Positions 11,601 through 22,769 are shown, counted from the first letter of the stretch. The stretch: 64,000 nt of DNA from Apium graveolens (GCF_009905375.1 NC_133650.1:65413669-65477668); one strand, 5' to 3'. Translations and numbers: made by a program. Notes: generated from the sequence alone by a model not told the origin.

Positions 11601-11822
11601 TTCAATCTGGAGTCTGACAAAGCTTATGTCATAAGACTAGATCAGGAGTTGAGAAAAGCAAAGATCAATGATCTCAGAGCTGCAATCTTTCAAACTGGTG
11701 AAGATACTGCAGAGCTTAAAGATGTCAAAAAGAGAATGATTGATGAACTCAGATATGCTGAGAAATGTTTGTTGAAGAACTATCTCAGAACAACTCCTGA
11801 CATCAGAGAGATCAGAAAATGA
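8664..11822 (+). pseudogene. S1 additional ORF downstream of pol (position of the Sirevirus env-like ORF)
   Basis: One frame from ATG 8664 to TGA 11820-11822. It is interrupted by an assembly gap (8847-8946) and in-frame stops at 10263, 11082 and 11463, with no frameshift evident after the gap. The N-terminal segment (GYALTQPEFFSSQQVLRF) is homologous to the S3 ORF at 62526 (GALTANPILYLDVQHEFW). The middle is a Ser/Thr/Pro/Asp/Glu-rich linker with basic patches (KRRRI). The C-terminal part has Gln/Glu/Lys-rich helices, a conserved LPVDAKKGEK step (also in S2) and a terminal charged helix (DLRAAIFQTGEDTAELKDVK). No signal peptide or membrane span is visible, so I avoid calling it an envelope. 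Function unknown. Confidence 0.7.
8847..8946. other. Assembly gap of 100 N
   Basis: Exactly 100 N, the usual placeholder for a gap of unknown size. It removes most of the conserved N-terminal domain of the S1 additional ORF, so frame continuity across it means nothing. Confidence 0.99.
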
Positions 11823-12018
11823 TGAAGCCAAGTCGAAGATCTACAACTGCTTAAATTCTGATATTTATACAGACTGAAGTTGTTATCAGAAGTTGAAATT
11901 GGTAAAAGCTTTAAGGACTGTAAGTTGTAGTTATCTAGTCTAATTCTCATGCATTTGTACTTAATGTTTTTGACATCATCAAATATCTGTTAAACTTGTA
12001 TATTATGTTAATTTACAA

Positions 12019-12030
12019 GTTGGGGGAGAT
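12019..12030 (+). other. S1 terminal polypurine tract
   Basis: The purine run GGGGGAGA at the end of GTTGGGGGAGAT directly precedes the LTR start TGTTAG. It primes plus-strand DNA synthesis. An internal near-copy (AAAAAGGGGGAGAAGG) lies at 10374-10390. Confidence 0.85.
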
Positions 12031-12645
12031 TGTTAGATATATTTGATAATATCATGGCTAATATGTTTTATGTTTAGCTTTCAGATCTTACTTGAACAGG
12101 ATAAATCAGTACTTAACTGTTGATCAGTACTTATACTGGAAGTCAGGACTTAAGGATATCAGTACTTATGTTATCAGGAGATAATCATCAGAAGATAGAT
12201 ATCAGAACTTAAGTGCTGAAGGACGATCAGATAAGGACAGTAGCTGATTAAAGGAAAGAAGATCAAGATAAACATAAGAAGAGATATGCTTGAAGAAGGA
12301 ATTCTGTAAAGAATGTAATACTTGGAAGAAAAGATATCTGATTGATATATTTTAGGAAGCAGAATTATATTCCATATCAATTAGCGATTATCTTGTAACT
12401 GTGTAGTATATAAACACAGACATAGGGTTTACACTATAAGTGTTATCATTATTAGAGAAGATTATTCATTGTAACTCTAGCAGCTCTCATGATATTTGTT
12501 CATCACTGAGAGGTAACAGTTCCATACTGTAACAGAGTTTATTGTTTCAATAAAGTTTGTTTTCTGTTACTTAAGTTCTTAAAGTTCGATTTGAGTGTAC
12601 TATACACTGTATTCACCCCCTCTACAGTGTGTGTGTGACCTAACA
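12031..12645 (+). repeat. S1 right LTR, complete (615 bp)
   Basis: Starts TGTTAG and ends CTAACA, so the ends are inverted repeats. From 12149 it matches window position 1 onward with four substitutions. It is followed by gypsy integrase sequence. Confidence 0.97.
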
Positions 12646-12992
12646 GGACAATTCTGCAAGGCTTGAAGAAAAGAATTGATGAGATTCCTCGCCGCTGGGT
12701 TGATGAATTTCCAAACATCCTATGTGCGTACAGGACCACCCCTTGCACAATGAAGGGCGAGACTCCATACACATGGCATTTAGGGTCGACGCAGTATAAT
12801 CTGTAGAAATGATTTTAATTTCTCCGCATGTCGAGGAATTTCACCCCGCCCAGTGTATCGTGGGCTTGAAGTTTTACAACGACTTGATCAAAGAAACGGG
12901 AGAAAAATTAAGACTCGGGATGATGACATAATAAGAAAAAACTGTCAAATACTTCAATAAGAAAGTTAATATCAGAAATTTCAAAGCCAATA
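12646..12992 (+). pseudogene. Tat-lineage gypsy integrase, upstream fragment
   Basis: Translates with the Tat/Athila-type integrase signature KKRIDEIPRRWVDE and AYRTTPCTMKGETP, then decays with stops. Its last bases, CCAATA, join 41829 onward once S2 is removed, with CAATA as the shared duplication. The region after the core is the typical Phe-Lys-x-Asn-Asn-Leu-Val-Leu-Arg segment. It is the host of both S1 and S2. Non-functional. Confidence 0.85.
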
Positions 12993-13555
12993 CATTGGGA
13001 ATTGGCTACGTCAAGAATCAGGATTTGTCTAACAATCAGGATATGATCAACCGTCAGGATATGATTATACATTGAAAGCTTCATTATCATCCTTTGACAA
13101 TCTATTCAGTCATCCATTGATGCTTACATATGAATATCCGTTGAAGCTCTAACATATATCTATTGATTAGCTTATCCGTTGAATATGTCTTGAGTAACAA
13201 GATAGAGCTGCGAGATAAATCAGAATGTGTTGATTTATAGGATCATAGTTGATTTAGATATGTATAGAAAGTAGATGAGTTATACTGTAACATTTATTGT
13301 AATTAATATAGTTTGATTGTAGCTGTGTAATATATAAACACGGAATAGGTTAACACTTTGAAGTGTGCACAACTCGAGTATTTTATAACCTAACAGCTCT
13401 TAAGAAAATTTATCTTGAGAGAGTTTTGTAACAGTTTATTAAGGATCAATATAAACTGTTATTTGATTCATCTGTGCTTACCTTACTTCTGTGTTAAATC
13501 GATTTATTTGGTAATTGTATCCAACCCCCTTAAATAATTACTTTACTGGGCAACA
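12993..13555 (+). repeat. S2 left LTR
   Basis: Matches 41291-41828 along its length and ends GGGCAACA before the PBS. It has the TATATAAACAC core promoter word near 13330 and the C-rich signal CCAACCCCC near 13520. Words AATCAGGAT and TCAGGATATGAT repeat near its start. The first bases have lost the canonical TG, apparently by mutation. Confidence 0.9.
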
Positions 13556-13557
13556 AG

Positions 13558-13569
13558 TGGTATTAGAGC
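13558..13569 (+). other. S2 primer binding site
   Basis: TGGTATTAGAGC follows the LTR end and AG. It is the initiator-Met PBS with one C-to-T change. Confidence 0.85.
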
Positions 13570-13602
13570 GGTCAAATTAACTGTTAATTTGAAAAGATCA
13601 AG

Positions 13603-15904
13603 ATGTCTGGAAGTAAATATGAAAGCATAAAAATTCCCATCCTGAAGAAAGTTGATTACTCTACATGTAAATTAAAGATGTTGATGTTCCTGGAAGCTAT
13701 TGATGGTGCATATGTTTATATTATCAAAACAAGACCTTCTTACCCTATGGAGACTGTGGCTATGACCCCAGATGTTCCTGAACACTATATCAGGAAAGAA
13801 AAATCAAAATGGTCTGATCCTGAGAAGGATTCAATGCTTAAGGATGCAAAAGTCAAGAATATTCTGCACAATAGTTTGAACAATGTGATGTCCAATATGG
13901 TGATTGCCTGCAAGATTGTAAAAGAGATATGGGATGCTTTGGAGACACAGTGCTAAGGTATAATGGCAATAAATAAGAATAGAAGAGCTTTTCTTGTGCA
14001 AAAATATGAGCAATTTGATGCCAAGGCTGATGAGTCAATTACTGACATCTATGATAGATTTCTGGCACTGCCGAATGATCTATCATTGGTTGGAAAAGGG
14101 TATGATAGAGAAGACTCAAAGACCAAGTTTCTGAGAGATCTTCTAGAAGATTGGGATACCCAAGCCTCAATAATCAGACAATAATTTGATATTGATTTAC
14201 TGACACTGGATGAAGTTTATGGGATGCTGAAAACTCATGACTTGGAGATCCAACAAAGGAAAAATAAGAAGGGCCAGAAGATGAAGGTTGCAGATATAAA
14301 TGTTGAGACTCAAAAAGGAAAGAAAAAGATGAATGAGAGGTCAAGGAGAAGGAACATAGTGGAAGAGTTAGATACTGATAAATTATCAGATCCTGACACA
14401 GATATTGACGATGATTCTGAGATTGAATCGAATGATCCTTAAGTTGCAGAGATGGCTGCAATGCTGGTGAAAGGCTTTAGAAGGATGAGGTTTGCAAAAC
14501 CACAAAAAGGTGGTTTTAACAGAAAATACTCTGGAGATGGCAAAGATAAGTTTAGAAAGAATGAAGGACAATACACCAAGAGAAGGAAGTTTGACAAATC
14601 CAAGGTGACTTGTTACAACTGCAATAAAAAGGGGACATCTGGCTACTGAGTGCCCAAAGTCAACTGGAAAAGCTTTGGTCACAACAAACTCTAACAAAGA
14701 CTGGATGGATTCATCAGGAACCGACAATGATGATGAATGCTATGCACTCATGGCAACTCATGGAGAAGATACTTCAGGAACTGATAAGGTACCTTCAATT
14801 GTATTCCCTATTGATACTAATATTCTGTCTAAACTGAAAACTTTCTTATACTCTCTGCCTGTCACTTTTAAAAGTAAGACTATTGAATATGATAGTTTAA
14901 TTGCTGAAAATAAGAAGTTCAGGGAAATAAATGACTACTTAGAAGCTGAGTTAATATGCATGCATGAAAATGAAAAGGCATGTAAAAGAGCCCAACATAA
15001 TGAAACTCAGATAAACATCAAATGTACCAGACTAGAGAAAGTTCTTGAGAAGGAAATATGAGTATTTAAAACATGGATGACTTCAGGTAGAAAAGTTTAT
15101 AGTTTCGTCAGTGATAAGAATTGGAAAGAATGTCTAGATTATAATAAATTTACTGATAGGAATATCAATAATGCTATTAATAATACTAGTCCTGTTAAGT
15201 TTGTGAGAACTGATGAAAATGGAGTGAAGTCTGTTCATGCAGTCGGTTCTACCTCTAAGAATCCTGATAAGAAGAAAGCTAAACCTAGAGTTTCTGATAA
15301 AAAGAAAGAAGAGCCTAAATAAAAGAAAAGAAAATCAAGAATATAAGACTTCTTTCTAAAAATCAGTTAGACAAGAAAATTTGCGAGGTAACTTCTAGGA
15401 TTCATAAATCTAGGTCTAAGAGAGGTAGAAATGGTAAACAAGGAATAAATAAGGCAAGCAACTATAAGTACATTCTTGATGCTCCTTAGAAAAGCTTGTT
15501 TTAACTATGGAAATACTAATCATATTGCTATTGATTGCAGGAAGATTAAAAAGAAATTCATTAAGTTTACTGAGTCTGATATTAGTGGTAGATCAGTACT
15601 TTACAAACCACAGAACCCTTATTTTCATTGTGGTAGCATTTGGCATTCTATTTACACATGTAAAGATTATCATAGCTTGTATCACAATAATTATGATCCT
15701 TTACCTAAGTTCAATAAAATTCCTGTTTTGAATAGAACTGTTAAACTGGATGTGCATACATCTTATAGACTTAAAATTGTTAAGACAAATTCCGATGGAG
15801 CACTTCATGATGGATCAATTCCTGACAGGAAGTCTTCTAATGCAAAAATAAATAAGATGTCCAAAAGGACCCAATAAGTGTGGGTTCTTAAAAATACTAA
15901 CTGA
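13603..15904 (+). pseudogene. gag: S2 gag, several in-frame stops and frameshifts
   Basis: Starts MSGSKYESIKIPILKK and is alignable with S1 gag throughout. The stop at 13954 (TGC TAA GGT) stands where S1 has TGT CAG GGA, so a Gln codon became a stop by C-to-T. Further stops in the same frame are at 14182 and 14440. A one-base gain in the first knuckle near 14634 shifts the frame. Later stops or shifts lie near 15059, 15320 and 15480. The knuckle near 15491 has one Cys replaced by Tyr (CFNYG). Gag ends at TGA 15902-15904, just after a WVLKNTN segment, as in S1. Confidence 0.88.
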
Positions 15905-15925
15905 TTTCCATATTTCTGATTATAG
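15895..15925 (+). promoter_or_regulatory. Putative branch point and 3' splice site at S2 gag/pol joint
   Basis: TACTAAC (15895-15901) is an ideal branch-point word. A T-rich run and ATAG ending at 15925 follow, 25 nt after the branch A. The gag stop overlaps this element, and in-frame stops TGA and TAG lie just upstream of pol. The spacing is identical to S1. Confidence 0.55.
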
Positions 15926-16342
15926 GGAAACAAGAAGAATGTGCTTGTACTGGACAGTGATTGTTCTGCACATATGACTGGAACTAAATCCCCATTGTCA
16001 AAATATGAGGAGAAGGGTGGCCCAATGGTTTCATATTATGATGGAAATGTAGGAAAAATACTGGGATATGTCAATATAATCATTGGAAATGTCATAATCT
16101 CAAATGTAGCTCTGGTAGATGAACTAAATCAGAATCTGTTGAGCATCAGTAAAGTTACTGACAGAGGTTTCTATGTTATGTTCAATGATACTCACTATGA
16201 AGTAGTTCATAAGATCACAAAGAAGATTGTTTTCAAAGCTTACAGACATGGAAACATCTATGAAGCCAAACTTTATGCAAATACAGATGGTCCTGAAACT
16301 TGTTTGGTAAACAAGGCATCAGTTGATAAAGGTGGAAAATAA
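15926..16342 (+). pseudogene. pol: S2 pol remnant: protease and start of the pre-integrase region
   Basis: Begins GNKKNVLVLDSDCSAHMTG, so the protease triad DSG has become DSD, probably inactive. It follows S1 pol up to the KASVDK segment, which aligns with the S1 stretch just before WHKKLSHLN, then stops. Integrase, RT and RNase H are absent. Confidence 0.85.
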
Positions 16343-16940
16343 TACATTCACGAAGAGGTTGTAATTACAGACAAAAAGCTTAAGTCAGGAAAAGAGGTAA
16401 ATCCTGATGATCTAAAGTTGATTTGTGATAATGCACAGGTCGAGGGGGAGAAATTTCAACTAATTGAAAATCTATTCAATCAGGAACTGACAACACTGAG
16501 ACAGGGGGAGTTTCACATGGAACTGATGTTGGATTTTAATTACTGATAATTTGTCAATTTTTGACAAATTGATTAATACTGATGAAATTTCTGATTTTGC
16601 TACTAAATCCATCAATGCAAATGCTGAGGGGGAGAATCATGATTAAAATTACTTGGGTTTTCAAAGTGGATTGTAAATTTTATCCCAGCTCCTGATGGAC
16701 AAGACTTGATTTTTCTTAAAAGGACCGTAACATTATTTCTTTCATAATTTTAATTGATGCAATTTTTTTTATTCTCTAAAGAGTAATCATGATAAATTTG
16801 TCATCAATGTCCTTTTAAACTTTGGAATAGTAGTAAATAAAGAGACTTTGCTTTTACTTGCATAGATACACGTAATATTATGCATGTTGTATTTATTATT
16901 GCAAGATAATCAATAGAGTCTCTTTAGTTCCTCACATTTC
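16343..16940 (+). other. S2 deletion joint and spacer with several polypurine blocks
   Basis: A short open stretch after the break (TDKKLKSGKEVNPDDLKL) is not recognised. Three GGGGGAG blocks lie at about 16443, 16505 and 16628. No other gene seen. Confidence 0.5.
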
Positions 16941-16947
16941 CTTTGGC

Positions 16948-16955
16948 TATATAAT
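16948..16955 (+). promoter_or_regulatory. Internal TATA box ahead of S2 small ORF
   Basis: TATATAAT sits in a GGCTATATAATC context and is followed by a C/T/A-rich leader. It stands where S1 has TATATAAG before its small ORF. Confidence 0.6.
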
Positions 16956-17076
16956 CACACAACTCATCTTATAGATAATTCACTCCATGCAAAACATAAA
17001 CTATCAACTCTCTCATCAAACCCTAAACTTCTTTACAAACTCATCTATCAAATCACTCTTTTTACTCATCAAACTT

Positions 17077-17438
17077 ATGGATCAAATTCAATTTTACAGC
17101 CGTAATCACGGAGCTTACGTTCCTATTCAAAACCTGATTGAAGGGTGTCTTTATTTTGACCCCTTCGGACTTCGTGACCAGGTCGACCGTCAAGTCTATC
17201 ATCCTGCTGACATTCCAAGGTCAGTATTTGTTTCCCTCTCTTGGGATGATCAGATAGAGGTCCAGTTCCTTACACTGAGACTCGACTGGAAGAGGATCGG
17301 ATAGAAGAAGAGGTGGAGAAACGCCACCGTGCAGCCATGGAGTTGCAAGAGAACATTATCTCTCTTGCAGTTTCCATGTCGAGAGTCTATCATCGCCGGG
17401 CGATGAAAAGACACGATGAAGAGAAGAAGAAGTTGTGA
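17077..17438 (+). pseudogene. S2 small charged ORF, counterpart of S1 7685-7957, frameshifted
   Basis: ATG 17077 (MDQIQFYSRNHGAYVPIQN); an earlier in-frame ATG at 16987 lies very close to the TATA box. The frame closes at 17302, but the other frame continues from about 17285 with EEEVEKRHRAAMELQENIIS and a basic end (RRAMKRHDEEKKKL), stopping at 17436. This C-terminal half matches the S1 ORF pattern of acidic then Gln/Arg-rich helix then Lys-rich tail. Overall identity with S1 is low, so homology is probable rather than certain. Function unknown. Confidence 0.5.
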
Positions 17439-18156
17439 AGGAGCCTCTAGCGTTTAGTTGTTAGGGTACTTTTATGTCATTTTTTTTGTGTAATGATCCA
17501 AATCTATTAATGAAAATTACGTTGTTTTTCTTTATTATTGTTCATATTCTTTTCTATAATGCATGTGTGAATAATGAATATTTTAATAATGCATATGTAC
17601 AACTAATTTACACTTAAGCTATTTTTGACAAATGAAGAACAATTAAAGCATAAAGATTTCAAGAAGCAACCAGATAATAAAGTGACACTCGATGAAAGGT
17701 CCAAACTTAATCTCATATTATAATTCTTTCATTGAAATTGTGAATTCTAATCAGTACTTGATTTTTTTTTTAAATTGTTGATGATTTCTCATATCAACTC
17801 TAAGTCACTGATTGATTTAGTAAAAAAAATAAAAATTCATAAGGAGTTCTAAATTTCCAAAGGAAATGTGGGTGTTTTTGTCTAACAAAATGCCTCACAA
17901 TTACAATTTTTAAAATCCTGACACTATGGAACATGACATATCCAATCCTATTCCTAACCCAAGTGTATCTCTTAACACTACCAAATTTAAACGCCATATT
18001 ACTTCTGATTCTTCTCAAAACCGATCAGTTGCAAAATCAAAACCAATAGCTAGGGTTGATGTGTATTAGAGATAATCAAGTTCAAAGATTTGTTTTATCT
18101 CACCTAAAACAATAGAGAAACAAGGTGGAGAAAGGAAGAAAAGTATACCACCATTA
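17439..18156 (+). other. S2 spacer and short start of additional ORF
   Basis: AT-rich. From about 17934 a frame (HDISNPIPNPSVSLNTTKF) with later stops resembles the Ser/Pro/Lys linker of the additional ORF and leads up to the Tekay insertion. The conserved N-terminal domain is not seen. Confidence 0.4.
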
Positions 18157-18223
18157 ACAAGTGTGACGGCCTCAACCCCAAGGTCAGGAGTTGACGTCAC
18201 TCAACAAACCAGATATATTTTAG

Positions 18224-19765
18224 TGTTTGTGCCCTAGAGACAACACTATTATATTTATATTATAAAATATATGGATTATTAATTATGATTATATGGATTA
18301 TTCTTTAGTAATTTATTATATCTTTATTTTCTGTGATAAGATGTTAGATTAATAAATATCCTTGGAATATGATATGTAAATCTATATCTAAGTACGTGAC
18401 TTAGAAATGAGATTATGAGAATAGTATTGATATTCCTAAAGGTCCCTAGTCAAGTATTATTGTTAAGGGATGATAATAAATACATTGAGACTAGTGTGTT
18501 TGTTGGATGATGATCACATCTCATTGATCATAGGTATGGTGATACTAAAGTCAAAACATAGGCACATGTATTAAATACATGGTGTTGGATTGACCCGTTA
18601 TGAGATACTACATGTTTATAGTGTTATAAGTTAATCTCACAGTAATAATGATGTATTGGTCCTTTGACCTGAAATCATTATATTTCTATACGAGAATTAA
18701 TATACTTTGATACTATTGAAAGTTATCCTTGACCGGGTAATAATAAAAGTAGACATTGGGTACATTATGAATTATATGAGAAATATGAATGATCTAGATG
18801 GGATTTAGCCCTCCTTTATTAAAGGAGTGATATTATTCGCCTCCTGATTGAGTTAGACTATAAAATGCATGGCCGTGCTCAAATACTGATTTGTTTAATA
18901 GTTTACTCATTGATCAAGGAAAGAAGGATTGAACGTTAACAGAGGATGACACAATGCATGCCTCGAGTTTGATTTATAATATAAGGCTAAAGGGATTATA
19001 TTACATTGTACATTATTCACGAAAGGTTTAATTCATCACCGATTTAATTATTATTACTTGGGTAACAATGATGTATTACTATATGCCGCTCATTGTTTAT
19101 AATTTTAAATTAGATTTAAAATTGTTGCCAACGTAATAATAACCTAAAGGGTCACACAAAGAATGATTGGAGGATTATTTAATTTAAATTCATATTTAAA
19201 TTAAATGTAAGTAATTCAAATTATTTGTTATTAATTAAGTGTGACTGAATTAATTAAATAAATAGGAAATTTGAATTTAATATTAGATCCGAAATTAAGT
19301 TATTGGATGATTAAGTGAGACTTAATAATACAATAATTAGAATTTCAAATTTAATAATTATAATAACTCTAAAATTCAGTTTAGGGTTGAAGGCCCATTA
19401 GCTCTTGCCTATATAATATCTTTTTCTAATAGAATTAGGGTTACACATTTAATTTGATAAAACATAAACCCTAGCAGCTTGAAGAGAGATAGAGAGAGCA
19501 AGAAGGCGGCCTCAAGAACGTGCTAGTACACACCCATCCTCCGGGCGATCATTCATGTGGATACCTTCAAGGCGTAGATCGTTCCATCGACGGGCTACGT
19601 AGTGATCATTCAAGACCTCCATCTTTCCATTAACGTAAAGCTTCTTAAGGTAAACATACTGAACTACGAATTAAATATTGTTTTTCACATGGATCCTGCG
19701 GAGGGTTTCGATTTTTAAGATTTAAATTTACGTTTTTCATTGCGTTTATGTGCTAAAACCCTTCA
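18224..19765 (+). mobile_element. Solo LTR of a copia-type element inside the Tekay LTR
   Basis: TGTTTGTGCCCTAGAGAC at the start and AAACCCTTCA at the end give TG...CA ends. The undisturbed Tekay LTR reads CAGATATGGTC, while here ATAT is on both sides of the insert (18213-18216, 19766-19769). Seven bases between the left ATAT and TG are unexplained. A TATA box (CTATATAATATC) lies near 19411. The sequence then resembles an LTR R-U5 leader. No coding frame and no second LTR, so most likely a product of LTR-LTR recombination. Confidence 0.65.
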
Positions 19766-20423
19766 ATATGGTCTAACACAACTACCTCAGAGGAACTTGG
19801 TACGGAAAGAACTGGAACTCTGCCATGCCTATGACAGAAGAGTCTCCTAGGCATCTACAATACATATATACAAAACATTCTGCAAGGGTGAGTAATCAAT
19901 TGCTCAGCAGTACCACTATATGAATAACAAGTAGAACATGTTATGATTATACAGTTATAGGAATAGAAATCATAGTTCATTTACAAAAGCAAGATAAATA
20001 TATATAAACTGGATATTCAAAACTAACATGCCCTGTAAAACCATAACATTAGTCGTGTGCAGTGTATAAATACCAGAGTCCAATTTTAGCATGCTATTTC
20101 ACTTTCAAATCATCTGCTTCATACAAGTTGATTTGTTAAACAGTTTAAAAATTGAATCAATCAGATCTACTGGACGTTCAACGGGTGAAGATAGCTGATC
20201 AGTCTATCATCACCAGACAGTGACTAACGGCCGTCCTGAATAAAGAATGTGTTCCAGAACATGGGAGACTAGCTAGGTCTCCCCCACGCTGGACTAATCG
20301 GTTAAACAGTGTGCACAACCGAATTAGCCTCTTACGCCACCACCTGGTGGGCCGTTACCCAATAATGGGCCTCTTACGCAACTCCAATAGATTAACTGAA
20401 TTCCCTTTTTACCTCTTTCCAAC

Positions 20424-20526
20424 TTCCACGACATAGGTGGACAAAACATTCCATGACATAGGTGGATCAAAATATTCCACGACATAGGTGGATCAAAATA
20501 TTCCACGACATAGGTGGATCAATACA
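20424..20526. repeat. Four-copy 25-26-bp minisatellite in Tekay 3' LTR
   Basis: Unit TTCCACGACATAGGTGGATC plus a short A/T spacer. Each unit contains the inverted arms TCCAC/GTGGA around 7 bases. The same array is in the other LTR at 28116-28219. Confidence 0.9.
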
Positions 20527-22754
20527 TTTTACTTTATCCAGTTTTCCAAAATCAATTTTGCCTATCTCTTTTAAAACAATTCTATCACAACACACTATTC
20601 AAAACTTCTTTTCATTTTAATCACATTTTGGAGATAGGTATTTTCAGAACTTACTTCTCTCCAAAAACATAATTTAAACAACAAGTCAGATACATGGGAT
20701 ACGTAACTTGAAATGTTATGTTCTAGTTCATAATCTAAATCAAGAGTTATTCACATATTACGGAACCATAAAGATATGGTCAGGGGTACTTGCCTTGCAG
20801 AGCTTTACAACTATCTCGGATTGACCTTGAAATAATTTGAAAGATCGGCTTTATCGTCTAACTATTAGACTATCCTGGATCCGATTTCCACACTCAGGTT
20901 CTTCGATTGGAACCTTGCTGAGCTTTTTGACTGATAGCTAGGCTATCTCTAGTCCTATGTCACTCTCGGGTCCTTCGACTAAAACGTACAGAGTGGAAAT
21001 ACCCTATGTTAGACGACCAACTATGCTTGACATATCCCTGCTATCACTTCTACCCAACCGATAACAATTCTCGACTCGCAAGTATACGTATTACTAGAAT
21101 ACACATAACAATTAGGGTTCAAGTATTCACAACCCGATTCAATGATCTTTTTCAGAAAATACATATACCCGTCATTTCGTAAAGTAGGGTTGTCAATTAT
21201 TTTATAAAATGTTTTATCACAACACGCAAATACGTTCGTAAAATATTTATAACTATACAGTTATATACATTCGACCAGTAATCCTGATAATCATAGGATA
21301 TGTCCTCGTATTTTCGAATTTAATATCTCGAAAATCGGTCAGCGTTTCCCCTGTTTATCAGCCTATCCGTCGAAATATGATCGACGTCAATCACAACAAT
21401 CACAACAATAATCCATTAAATTCTGTAATTCCTAAACACCGATACAAATACAATTATTGGTTATTATTATTATTCATATTTTTATGGTGTTTTTATTCGT
21501 AGGACTCAGAAATATTCATCACGGTCCACCGTCGGCTCACCGAGGCTCATCGCTGATGGTGGTAAAATTCGCGGGTTTCCGTTTATCGGACGTCCTACGC
21601 GAATTTTACCGATTAATTATAATAATACCCGCATAAAAATCTTTTTATTTCATGAAATGTTAATCAAATAATTCCTGCGAAATTAATAAAATATTAAAAT
21701 CAATCGAACACAGTAACAGGAGTATTAATACAAACGCGCCACACACGCAGGGGTCGCCTCGCCAGAAAACCCGACGGAAACCGGAATACAGAAGCGGCAC
21801 AAAACACAGATGACAACACAACCTCGATAGTGGATAACACACATACATATACATATATGTATATGTATATATACACCCAACAAAACCAACTCAGAACAAC
21901 AACCGAAGATAACAACCGGAAAATCAAAGGGACCGGTAGAACCTACCAAACCAGAAACAAAATCAGGGAAAAGAGGAAAGGGAAGTGAGGTAAGGGAGTG
22001 AGAGGATGAGATTGAGACCGAGAGGAGAAACGGGGGTGGGGGGGTTCACAGGGGTGTGGGTGTGTTCATTTTTATTTTTATATATTTTTTTCTTTCTTTG
22101 CTGTCCATCAATGAGACACTACACGTGTACTCTAATTTGTAGGAATTAGACAGGTAACATAGACCAAATAAATATTAAAATCCTCAAAATAATTAAAAAT
22201 TAATAAAATAAATTTTTTAAATTTTTTAAAGGATTTCTGAAACACACGACATGCCCGTATTTAACGATTTAACGACCAACGCGCGGGTGATTTTAATCCG
22301 AAAAATTTTCGAAATAATTTTTAAATTCTCTAAATATTCCAAACTTAATAAAATATGAATTTCATAATTTTTGAAACATTTTGGAATTTAATACTAAATT
22401 TACTCTAAAATACAATCAGAAAATCATTCAGGAATAAATAATCAATGAAATATTGATTTCTAAATTTTATAAATTCTTAAAAATAATTAATGAAATTATA
22501 AAACCATAAAAATTATTTTAGAAACTACCCAAGTATTTATAAAAATAAATCTTCAATAACAATCACTTTTAAACATAAAAACAAAACAACACATCTCAAT
22601 GATTAATTATACAAATAATCCTCGTAAGCCAATAATCACACATAACTAATAATAAAATAACACACAGCTGACAGAACCCGTCCATATATTTTATTTATTT
22701 AATTATTCAATAATTACACATTTAAATAATGCCAAAAATTTACGAGTCGTTATA

Positions 22755-22769
22755 TTCTTCCCCCTTAAA
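22755..22769 (-). other. Tekay polypurine tract
   Basis: On the minus strand AAGGGGGAAGAA directly precedes the 3' LTR start TATAACGACTCG. Confidence 0.75.

Larger units (their letters stand above)
1..12645 (+). mobile_element. Sirevirus-type Ty1/copia retrotransposon S1 (5' end cut by the window)
   Basis: Order: partial LTR, PBS, gag, pol (protease, integrase, RT, RNase H), a 2.4-kb spacer with a small ORF, a long additional ORF, PPT, LTR. Protease-integrase-RT-RNase H order is copia. The long gag with three zinc knuckles, the extra ORF after pol and the C-rich signal near the LTR end are Sirevirus traits. The two LTR copies differ at 4 of 497 compared positions, so insertion is recent. The right LTR ends at 12645 and is followed directly by Tat-lineage integrase sequence, which is the target. 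The expected left target duplication lies outside the window; the right copy would be GGACA at 12646-12650. pol is uninterrupted, but gag and the extra ORF carry breaks. Confidence 0.93.
18162..22754 (-). repeat. Tekay 3' LTR with a solo LTR inside it
   Basis: Matches 27248-30528 from TGTGACGGCCTCAACCCC to ACGAGTCGTTATA. It lacks a segment near its start that the right copy has (about 27296-27460), and one of about 80 bp that the right copy has near 29850. It contains a 1.5-kb insertion with ATAT at both edges. Confidence 0.88.

Noticed and set aside
8664..11822. Naming the long ORF an envelope gene
   Set aside because: Only its position fits; no signal peptide, membrane span or other envelope feature seen.
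1193..14184. Stops at nearly the same gag position in S1 (1193) and S2 (14182), as a possible programmed terminator
   Set aside because: On alignment they are one codon apart and S3 reads through that place, so they are independent mutations.
20424..20526. Regular 26-bp repeats as a CRISPR-like array
   Set aside because: Units are contiguous without unique spacers, sit in an LTR of a plant retrotransposon, and no cas genes are possible here.
21660..21949. Minus-strand ORFs, repeated at 29353-29741
   Set aside because: They fall inside both Tekay LTR copies and are shaped by an alternating TATG microsatellite; not protein-like.
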